A DNA stretch of 64,000 nt from NCBI GenBank assembly GCA_900545245.1, contig UQYV01000003.1, positions 54,851-118,850 on the forward strand, written 5' to 3'. The position numbers and the translations under genes were made by a program. The DNA is from an uncultured Bacteroidales bacterium (GTDB taxonomy: Bacteria; Bacteroidota; Bacteroidia; Bacteroidales; UBA932). How positions within the stretch are numbered: the first letter of the stretch is position 1; the number at the start of each line of letters is the position of its first letter. The notes below the pieces were generated by a model. The model had not been told where the DNA came from, did no database searches, and was given only the letters and a program-made list of their open reading frames with translations. Of this stretch, positions 54,745 through 61,020 are shown piece after piece.

Positions 54745-56127
54745 TCATCTCAACTTCGGGAGTTCGATTTCCGGTATGACCATATCGGCGGAATTTGAGG
54801 AGTCACCTGTCAAGAACATCACATAATAAATTGGGAGATATGTGATGCCGTTCTCCTGATAGACTTTCTGACCGCTGTGGAGCACGACGGCATTCTTGAC
54901 ATTGTAGTCGGGAGTCTTCATAAAATTATCGAGAGCGCTGTGAACCTTATAATCCTTTCCCGACTTGACCTCAATCGGAAGAACGGACAGACTATCGTAG
55001 TCGTCAATGAGGAAATCCACCTCCCCGCGCTGCTTGTTGTCGTAATAGTGAAGTTCGCATCCGTGCGCATTGAGTTCTTGCGCCACGACAGATTCATAGA
55101 CTGAGCCGAGGTTAATGCTGCGCTCATCGCCGAGCACGGCATTGATGTTATTCTTGTAAAGAAGTCCTGTAAGCAGCCCGACATCGCTGAGGTATAGTTT
55201 CAACAGATTTTTGCTCTCCGATTCTTTCAACGGGAATTTCGGATTACTGATAGCTTTAACGGCAAGCGCGACACCAGAGTTGGTCAGATATTCAAATTCA
55301 TCTGCATAATCACTGAACTGCTTATGCCCGGTTGTGTTTTCAATTTTCTTTACGACAACGCGCTTCTTCTTGTTTTCCATATTCGACGGAATGAGGTCAT
55401 AAATATTCCGAATCACGAGTTTCTTTTCAGAATCATATTGGGAAGCGTCTAACCTGTACAGTTCGTGGATGTCGTTCTGTATCTTGCGAACAAGGGCAAT
55501 GTTTCGTGTTTCCAGAAACTTGTTGACAGCATCCGGCATTCCTCCGGTAAGCAGATATATTTTAAACTGACGCAACATATAAGTATGCAGAGAATCATTT
55601 AGAGTCTCTCTTTTGAGAAAACAGTTTCTAATGCTATCAATAGTCTCCTTACCACATCCGGAGGCAAGTAAAAATTCTTCAAAATCAAGCGGAAACATTT
55701 GCTCGATGGCAATGCTACCTATCGGTATTGACGGAGTCTGCGCCAATGCTATGCCCAACTCCGAACCGCTGGCAATATACCGGTATCGTCCCTCCTCATT
55801 CAGAAATTTCAGCATAGTCATCAGATGCGGATAACTTTGAATTTCATCAAGGAATACAATCGTGTCAGATGCGTCACCAAGTCGTTCCCCTGCAATCGCA
55901 CCGAGTTGTATGTAAAAGTCATCCGTGTTGCGGACATCAGCCAGTAAACCAACGCCCTCCTTATCTTCCTTGAGGTTGAGTTCAATGTAGTTGCGAAACA
56001 TCCCTTTGCAGACATAACGTATCAGATAGGACTTGCCAATCTGCCGAGCGCCATTTATCAAAAGTATCTTGTGTGGCTCATCCCGCAAAAAAGCCTCTAT
56101 GTGCGATGTAAATTTCCTGAAAAGCAT
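54745..56127 (-). CDS. AAA-type ATPase with DUF4143 domain
   Basis: 460 residues from the ATG at 56127 (MLFRKFTSHIEAFLRD); an upstream extension from 56211 is AT rich and unlike the family. Walker A is INGARQIGKSYLI, Walker B TIVFLDEIQSYPHL, followed by the family's YRYIASGSELGIAL and GSIAIEQMFPLDFEEFLLA. The C-terminal DUF4143 nuclease-like part contains GSVYESVVAQEL and the GEVDFLIDDYDSLSVLPIEVKSGK motif (D-x...E-x-K like). This large family has no proven role in Bacteroidota; some members occur in toxin or defence contexts. 33-bp repeats lie upstream. Confidence 0.9.
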   Translation of the reverse strand: MLFRKFTSHIEAFLRDEPHKILLINGARQIGKSYLIRYVCKGMFRNYIELNLKEDKEGVGLLADVRNTDDFYIQLGAIAGERLGDASDTIVFLDEIQSYPHLMTMLKFLNEEGRYRYIASGSELGIALAQTPSIPIGSIAIEQMFPLDFEEFLLASGCGKETIDSIRNCFLKRETLNDSLHTYMLRQFKIYLLTGGMPDAVNKFLETRNIALVRKIQNDIHELYRLDASQYDSEKKLVIRNIYDLIPSNMENKKKRVVVKKIENTTGHKQFSDYADEFEYLTNSGVALAVKAISNPKFPLKESESKNLLKLYLSDVGLLTGLLYKNNINAVLGDERSINLGSVYESVVAQELNAHGCELHYYDNKQRGEVDFLIDDYDSLSVLPIEVKSGKDYKVHSALDNFMKTPDYNVKNAVVLHSGQKVYQENGITYLPIYYVMFLTGDSSNSADMVIPEIELPKLR

Positions 56128-56146
56128 AGCATTTTTACATTTTATG

Positions 56147-56176
56147 CAAATGTAATAAAAATCAAGCACATACAAA
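56147..56176 (-). promoter_or_regulatory. Promoter of the DUF4143 ATPase gene
   Basis: On the minus strand TTTG (56173-56176) and TACATTTG (56147-56154) are 18 bp apart, close to the -33/-7 consensus, with the ATG 20 bp further on. Confidence 0.6.
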
Positions 56177-56190
56177 ATTCTTAGGAAAAA

Positions 56191-56256
56191 TTCCGTGTTT
56201 TTAAGGCACAAAATCGGGAATTATTCCGAGTTTTCGCGGGGTAAAATCGGGAATTT
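56191..56256. repeat. Two 33-bp direct repeats upstream of the ATPase gene
   Basis: Units start at 56191 and 56224. Both begin TTCCG and end with AAAATCGGGAATT (56210-56222 and 56243-56255); the middles differ. They lie just upstream of the ATPase promoter, so an operator or upstream element is plausible. Confidence 0.7.
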
Positions 56257-56565
56257 TGTAGTTTTGTATGCAGCATCGCGCGACAGTATGCCCTGCCCTG
56301 ATTTTGGTTGAAAAAGTTACCTCCCGAAAGATGGCAGCGGATTTGGCTGATGTCTTTTGGAAGGTTGCTGTCATTTAATAATCGGGATAGAGTATAAACT
56401 TGTGGCTATCTGACAATTACACTTGTTGTTCTGACGCCGTGATGTTTATACTTTGCTTGATTATTCTGAGTAACCGGTCCAGGAAACTGACGGGATAAAA
56501 GCATCATCTATAGAAGAATTTGTACCAGTCGTTTGAAGCGGGCAAGCATTTGTATGCCATACCCG
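56257..56565. other. Intergenic stretch without recognised gene
   Basis: No convincing reading frame, RNA or repeat is seen between the 33-bp repeats and the AlbA_2 gene end, apart from a short inverted pair AGTATAAAC (from about 56392) and GTTTATACT (from about 56444). Confidence 0.4.
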
Positions 56566-58020
56566 TTATTGTTGCAGGAAACCTTTACCTTTATCAGTAA
56601 GATAGTATTTCTGTTGCGGACTCTTGGAGCTTATGGGATAAAGTGAAAGGACCAAACCGGAATTTATTGCCGGATGGATATAGTTCTTTAAGAAATTCCT
56701 TTTATCTTTCATTCCCGTTTTCTCCATGATTTCTTTAGCAGAGAGAGTGTTGTTCCCAATAGCAGACAACAGTTTTCCTAACTGTGGGGTTACTGTGGGG
56801 TTACTATAGGGTTGCTGTGGGGTTGCTGTGGGGTCTTGTCCTACTGTAGTTCTTGTATAATGAAACACAACCCATACAGCATTGCCGTCGGTATGAAACT
56901 CCGGATCCGGAATACCGACACGGCGACATTCGTTTACCATAAGGGCTATGCCACGTCCCCAACTCTCCAATACTGCACTTTTGTACAGCACATTGGCTAC
57001 TATCAGATTTTGTGGTTCGGAATTGTGGCCACCCAACAGTTTCTCAATGGTAATATCAGGCGGAAATGTTCCGCTGTTTTCAATCTCCACGCGGTCATCA
57101 TAGATAGCAATCCCGACTGAACTGCCGGGGCGATGGTAAACACGATGTGCAAAAGCATTTATGCAACATTCTCTCAATGCCTTATATGGCACATTCAGTT
57201 CCTCTTCTCTGTACAAACCTTCAATTTTACCGGAGAGGGACAAATGCTTGAAGAAAAATGCCATTGCAGCATCCAGCAAGTTGAATATATTGCCTGTCAC
57301 ACGCTGATTATCTAAAAATTCATCTTTTGTCGTTCCTTTGAACCGGGCTAAACGGAGCAGACATTGGGGATAATGGTAGAAGTTCCGTCCGAATAGGACA
57401 ACGGAAGCATTGTTCAGCTTTCCATCATTCAACAAGTCAAATTTTTCAAGGATGGTTCGGACATCCTCCTGCATAGAACCTTCCGGCAAACGTCCGCCTC
57501 TGATTCCTCCACGTACTGCGCCCAAGATTGCCGTTTCGTCAAGGTCGGATATTTTCAAGCCGGGATTTTGCATGGAATCCCAAGCATAGGTTCCGCCTCG
57601 CTGCATAACCAACAGGTTGTATATACCCTGCGGCATGGCAGATGTAACGCTCTCTATCCGTTGATAAGCCCTCCCCTTATAGGTGAACGGGCGCATATAT
57701 CGTTGTTCTTCCGCTGATAAAGCTATAACACTTTTGTTCGTTCCCGGAATGTCTGTATAGGATATATCAATGGTCGCAAACGGCTCGATTCGTCTGATGG
57801 TTTCCGCAATATCGCGCTTCGTCTTGTCGCTCACTTCCTGACCGATAATCTTTCCCTTGTCGGTTACACCGAACAGCACCGTGCCGCCCGTACCGTTCAA
57901 GAAGGCACAAAGAGTTTCCATTCCACGCTCCAACTGCCCGGTAGTTTCTTTGAACTCAACTGTCCCGCCTTCGGCTCCGGCAATCAGTCCGTTCAATATT
58001 TCGAGGTTATCTATTTTCAT
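56566..58020 (-). CDS. AlbA_2/Schlafen-type ATP-binding regulator with repeat-containing linker
   Basis: A 484-residue protein. The N-terminal AlbA_2 (Schlafen/DNA-binding) domain is at about 5-130 (EGGTVEFKETTGQLERGMETLCAFLNGTGGTVLFGV). A GHKL-like ATPase region follows (LRECCINAFAHRVYHRPGS, DDRVEIENSGTFP, and LESWGRGIALMVNECRRVGI), then a Thr/Pro/Gln linker encoded by 11-bp repeats, then a winged-helix C-terminus (NNTLSAKEIMEKTGMKDKRNFLKNYIHPAINSGLV). Such proteins are annotated as RecG-like or Fic-like regulators; the biological role is unknown. Because the repeat unit is not a multiple of three, unit gain or loss would remove the winged helix. Confidence 0.85.
   Translation of the reverse strand: MKIDNLEILNGLIAGAEGGTVEFKETTGQLERGMETLCAFLNGTGGTVLFGVTDKGKIIGQEVSDKTKRDIAETIRRIEPFATIDISYTDIPGTNKSVIALSAEEQRYMRPFTYKGRAYQRIESVTSAMPQGIYNLLVMQRGGTYAWDSMQNPGLKISDLDETAILGAVRGGIRGGRLPEGSMQEDVRTILEKFDLLNDGKLNNASVVLFGRNFYHYPQCLLRLARFKGTTKDEFLDNQRVTGNIFNLLDAAMAFFFKHLSLSGKIEGLYREEELNVPYKALRECCINAFAHRVYHRPGSSVGIAIYDDRVEIENSGTFPPDITIEKLLGGHNSEPQNLIVANVLYKSAVLESWGRGIALMVNECRRVGIPDPEFHTDGNAVWVVFHYTRTTVGQDPTATPQQPYSNPTVTPQLGKLLSAIGNNTLSAKEIMEKTGMKDKRNFLKNYIHPAINSGLVLSLYPISSKSPQQKYYLTDKGKGFLQQ
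56782..56836. repeat. 11-bp tandem repeat (five units) inside the AlbA_2 gene
   Basis: Units at 56782, 56793, 56804, 56815 and 56826 share CTGTGGGGTTR (third unit CTATAGGGTTG, last ending CT). The 55-bp block codes for the linker TATPQQPYSNPTVTPQ. A one- or two-unit change would shift the frame, so this may be a phase-variable switch. Confidence 0.92.
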
Positions 58021-58040
58021 CCGTCATTGATTAATACTTG

Positions 58041-58048
58041 CAAAGTTA
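58041..58048 (-). promoter_or_regulatory. Candidate -7 box of the AlbA_2 gene
   Basis: On the minus strand TAACTTTG matches TAnnTTTG, 20 bp upstream of the start. No clear -33 element was seen. Confidence 0.45.
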
Positions 58049-58099
58049 ATGATTTTAATCGGCTTTCCGGCAGATAATAGAGTGATTGTAAATGAAGAA

Positions 58100-58132
58100 G
58101 GATAAGAAACCGTATAATCCGGCCGCTTATCC
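58100..58132 (-). terminator. Hairpin after rteC
   Basis: GGATAAG (58100-58106) pairs with CTTATCC (58126-58132) around a 19-nt loop, and TTCTTC follows on the minus strand. It lies 17 bp past the rteC stop and is a weak terminator candidate. Confidence 0.45.
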
Positions 58133-58148
58133 TTTGTTTGGCATTCGT

Positions 58149-58760
58149 TTATCTCCTCATCCGCTCCAATTCATCGTCATGTCGCATCTTCGCGTTCAGT
58201 TTGTCCTGCATCTTTTCAAGGAAGTAGGTGCGACTGTCGCTTTTCCTGCGTTTGATGTCCGTATAGAAGCGGTAGCAGTCTTTGGACTCCACACCGAAAA
58301 AGGAATAGAGGACAGGAGCAAGCTCTTTCAGCGAAGCCTTGCCGCCATTGATGCAGCCGGTGGCGTAGAGGGCATAGATTAGTTCTACCAACTCGACGGC
58401 ATTACCGGTCCATTGCAAGGCTGGGACTGTGGCTTTGGTTTCGGATGTGGATGTTAGTGGTGGCACGGAGGTAATTGCAGAAGCGGATACCATCTTCTGC
58501 ATCTTTCGGATGAAGGATAACGCCTTGCGGATATACACAGTGACGACATTCTCCTCCGATGCCGACAAGTTCTGCGGATGGTGCTGTAATTCGATTTCGG
58601 CAAAAGCCAACGCCACAATAATATGCTTGGCATCATTGCCGCCGTAGCACAGGTTTATTACTTCCTGCACGAATCCGCCGTATGCCGTTTCCGTGCTACC
58701 GTTGTCTTTTCCGTTTATCATGGCGAAAAACTGTGTTTCCGCCAGTATGAGATGGTTCAT
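58149..58760 (-). CDS. rteC: RteC-like regulator of a conjugative element
   Basis: 203 residues. The C-terminal half matches RteC of CTnDOT: LQWTGNAVELVELIYALYATGCINGGKASLKELAPVLYSFFGVESKDCYRFYTDIKRRKSDSRTYFLEKMQDKL is the conserved block (shown here in parts: WTGNAVELVELIYAL, YRFYTDIKRRKSDSRTYFL). The N-terminal half is less conserved. In CTnDOT RteC activates the excision operon and is itself activated by RteB. Here it lies 246 bp downstream of the RibD-like gene, behind a candidate sigma-54 promoter. Downstream is the AlbA_2 gene, not excision genes. Confidence 0.82.
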   Translation of the reverse strand: MNHLILAETQFFAMINGKDNGSTETAYGGFVQEVINLCYGGNDAKHIIVALAFAEIELQHHPQNLSASEENVVTVYIRKALSFIRKMQKMVSASAITSVPPLTSTSETKATVPALQWTGNAVELVELIYALYATGCINGGKASLKELAPVLYSFFGVESKDCYRFYTDIKRRKSDSRTYFLEKMQDKLNAKMRHDDELERMRR

Positions 58761-58792
58761 TATCTTTTCTGTTTTGAGGGTTTACACTTGTT

Positions 58793-58814
58793 TATCAGTG
58801 TGCGCACACTGATA
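58793..58814. promoter_or_regulatory. Perfect 22-bp palindrome over the predicted rteC start site
   Basis: The half-site TATCAGTGTGC is followed by its exact reverse complement. It lies 33-54 bp upstream of the rteC ATG and covers the start site predicted from the sigma-54-like elements, so it may bind an operator protein or fold in the leader RNA. Confidence 0.7.
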
Positions 58815-58820
58815 TATGGT

Positions 58821-58834
58821 GCAAATCATAGCCC
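58821..58834 (-). promoter_or_regulatory. Candidate sigma-54 promoter of rteC
   Basis: On the minus strand GG (58833-58834) is exactly 10 bp from GC (58821-58822), with TTTGC at the -12 element, fitting the -24/-12 sigma-54 pattern GG-N10-GC. The predicted start falls near 58809. RteB, encoded in this block, is a sigma-54 activator. Confidence 0.55.
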
Positions 58835-58934
58835 TAAACACGAGAAAAGATTGTGAGAAAATTGTACTACATTGTTTTTCAGAAAGATAAAATTCAAAAA
58901 TAATTTTATCCTTGATTGCATCCCTTGTGAAATG

Positions 58935-59004
58935 TGTTCAGATTCTGAACATGTGTTCACTTTCTGAGCACGGAAATCCCGCCAAGATGTTCATAATCTG
59001 AACA
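58935..59004. promoter_or_regulatory. Three TGTTCA-type dyads, candidate RteB enhancer sites
   Basis: Dyads of form TGTTCAn-nnn-nTGAACA lie at 58935-58951 (perfect 7-3-7), 58954-58970 (imperfect) and 58988-59004 (one-mismatch). Centres are 19 and 34 bp apart, and 100-180 bp upstream of the candidate -24/-12 promoter, the normal distance for enhancer sites of a sigma-54 activator. Confidence 0.6.
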
Positions 59005-59006
59005 TT

Positions 59007-59420
59007 TTATGCCCGTGGCTCTTTATGATAGGTAAGCCGGATTACTCCGTCCCTATAAGTTTTGTTCTCCATAAGCCGCCAGTCATTCATAGGTAGTGCT
59101 GACTTGAAAAAATGCGCTCCGTTTCCGTCGATGGTTGGAACAACGTATAGTATGATTTCATCTATCACGTTCATCCGTAACAGTCCGTTGGCATATTCGG
59201 TATTCCCGGCAGTTACTTCCAACAAATGGCAAATGCTTCCACCTTCCTCCCTCCATTCTTGAAGCACGGATACCGAATAGTCGGATGTCAGCTTATACAG
59301 GGCATTGGCACGTATTTCATCCATACCGTAATCTTCGGTTTGAAGCAACCGCTTCCGGGGATGCAGTTTCATCGGACAGCCATCTATTGAGATAACGGCA
59401 AGTAATTGTATTTTCGCCAT
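59007..59420 (-). CDS. RibD C-terminal/dihydrofolate reductase-like protein
   Basis: 137 residues from the ATG at 59420 (MAKIQLLAVISIDGCPMKL), taken because the upstream part is AT rich with no family match. It has the RibD_C fold pattern: a start strand, then GGSICHLLEVTAG, and the C-terminal VIDEIILYVVPTIDGNGAHFFKS...MNDWRLMENKTYRDGVIRLTYH. It is shorter than usual (about 170-190), and lacks the middle segment with the full NADPH site, so enzymatic activity is uncertain. It lies between rteB and rteC on the same strand. Confidence 0.72.
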   Translation of the reverse strand: MAKIQLLAVISIDGCPMKLHPRKRLLQTEDYGMDEIRANALYKLTSDYSVSVLQEWREEGGSICHLLEVTAGNTEYANGLLRMNVIDEIILYVVPTIDGNGAHFFKSALPMNDWRLMENKTYRDGVIRLTYHKEPRA

Positions 59421-59482
59421 AACGTATTTCCTTTCCTTTTTGGCGAGGCAAAAAAGTAGCGTGCAATTCACACTACTTTCAA

Positions 59483-59593
59483 GCGATGGCTCTGGTAAAG
59501 CCTTTACGGAGAGTACGTGAATGCACGCTATGCGTAGGCATAGCATAAGCATCACGCAATCGTCTCCGTAGTTTCAATTTACCAGATTTTCGC
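59483..59593. repeat. Long nested palindrome between rteB and the RibD-like gene
   Basis: Four shells share one axis: GCGA/TCGC (59483-59486, 59590-59593), CTGGTAAA/TTTACCAG (59492-59499, 59578-59585), TACGGAGA/TCTCCGTA (59505-59512, 59563-59570), and CGTGA...GCTATGC / GCATAGC...TCACG (59516-59533, 59538-59556) with a GTAG loop. All pairings are exact. It fills most of the 292-bp gap and could be a structured leader or a mobile hairpin. Confidence 0.8.
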
Positions 59594-59712
59594 TCGAAAC
59601 GCCTTGCGGTCTTATGTCTATATCATCGGCGAAAAGTTACCCAATCGCCTGCTATTTTCTGAAATACAATTGCAAAGTTAATCAATTATTGCCATTTACA
59701 GCCATACTCCGG

Positions 59713-61020
59713 TCAGTTTTCTTCATTCAATCCATACTCTACCAATTTATTATACAGCGTTGTCCTGCCGATACCCAGTATCTTTGCAGCCATTTTCTTG
59801 TTACCGGCTGCTTGTTTCAAAGCACGCAGGATACGTCCTCTTTCTTCATCCCCGCTCTTCAATGTAAAACAAGCGGAAGTAGCGGACGGTTCATTGTCAA
59901 GTTCCAAATCGGCTTCGGTTATCATATCGCCTTCTGATTGCAGGACTGCCGTCTGTATCTTCTGTTTCAACTCGCGCACGTTGCCCGGCCACGCATGGGC
60001 GAGCAGGGCATTACGGGCAGATGCGGCAAAACCTTTTACTTCACGTTCCAACTCACGGTTTGCCATTTCACGGAAGAACTCGGCCAATGGCATGATGTCT
60101 TCCGGGCAGTCGCGCAAGGGCGGCATGGTTATCACATACTCCTGCAAGCGATAGAGCAAATCCTGCCGGAACCGCTTTTCCGTTACGGCTTTCTGCAAAT
60201 CCTCGTTGGTTGCAGCCACTATCCTCACGTTGGCTGTTTTGTCCTCCTTTGCACCGACGGGACGGTAACGGCGTTCCTGTATGGCGCGGAGCAGCATCTG
60301 TTGCATCTCCATTGTTAGGTTGCCCACTTCGTCAAGGAACAGCGTGCCGCCATCCGCTTCCAGAAAATACCCCGTCTTGTTTGCTTCGGCACCCGTAAAC
60401 GCGCCCTTGACGTGTCCGAAGAAGGCGGATTGTATCAATGACGGGGACAAGGCTCCGCAGTCCACTGCCACAAAAGGTTTATCGGCAAGTTTGCTTTGTT
60501 GGTGTATATGTTGTGCGATATGTTCCTTGCCCGTACCGTTCTCGCCCAGTATCAGCACGCTCATCCGGGTGGTGGCTACAAGGCGCACACGTTTCTTGAT
60601 TTTCTGATAGGCTTCGCCCTGCCGGACGAATATCGGAATGTTCCATTGTAGTCGCTTTTCATGTTCTTTTTGCAGGGTGCGGATAAGCGGTATCAGTTTA
60701 TCCTCCAACAACTGTTTCTGTATGTAATCCTTTGAGCCGAGCTTCATACTTTCCACTGCCGTATGCACCTCCCCGTAATTGGTCATAACGATAAACACCT
60801 GCTGTTTGTCGTTGGCACGCATCCACCGTAACAACTCTATGCTTTCACCGTCGGGGAGGCGTAGGTCGGCAACGACAATATCATCCACCTCTGACTTTGC
60901 CAATAGTTTCTTGGCAGTGGCAAGATTATATGCCGACATAGTATCGAAGCTGTCTTTCTTCAGCAGGTTGCAGACATAATCGTTATAGACGGGGTTGTCC
61001 TCAATCACAAATACTTTCAT
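59713..61020 (-). CDS. rteB: RteB-like sigma-54-dependent response regulator
   Basis: 435 residues from the ATG at 61020 (MKVFVIEDN); an upstream ATG (61047) adds nine residues with no family match. Receiver domain with acceptor Asp in VADLRLPDG (about 53); AAA+ activator domain with Walker A LGENGTGKEHIAQHIH and the sigma-54 contact loop GHVKGAFTGAE, then Walker B FLDEVGNL; Fis-type helix-turn-helix at the C-terminus (AAGNKKMAAKILGIGRTTLYNKLV). In CTnDOT RteB activates rteC. The start overlaps the end of rteA by 20 bp, so they are one operon. Confidence 0.93.
   Translation of the reverse strand: MKVFVIEDNPVYNDYVCNLLKKDSFDTMSAYNLATAKKLLAKSEVDDIVVADLRLPDGESIELLRWMRANDKQQVFIVMTNYGEVHTAVESMKLGSKDYIQKQLLEDKLIPLIRTLQKEHEKRLQWNIPIFVRQGEAYQKIKKRVRLVATTRMSVLILGENGTGKEHIAQHIHQQSKLADKPFVAVDCGALSPSLIQSAFFGHVKGAFTGAEANKTGYFLEADGGTLFLDEVGNLTMEMQQMLLRAIQERRYRPVGAKEDKTANVRIVAATNEDLQKAVTEKRFRQDLLYRLQEYVITMPPLRDCPEDIMPLAEFFREMANRELEREVKGFAASARNALLAHAWPGNVRELKQKIQTAVLQSEGDMITEADLELDNEPSATSACFTLKSGDEERGRILRALKQAAGNKKMAAKILGIGRTTLYNKLVEYGLNEEN

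Noticed and set aside
56191..56256. Possible CRISPR array
   Set aside because: Only two units that abut without spacers and differ in the middle; no cas genes nearby.
58092..58382. Plus-strand frame opposite rteC
   Set aside because: Antisense to the conserved RteC C-terminus; no separate promoter or family match.
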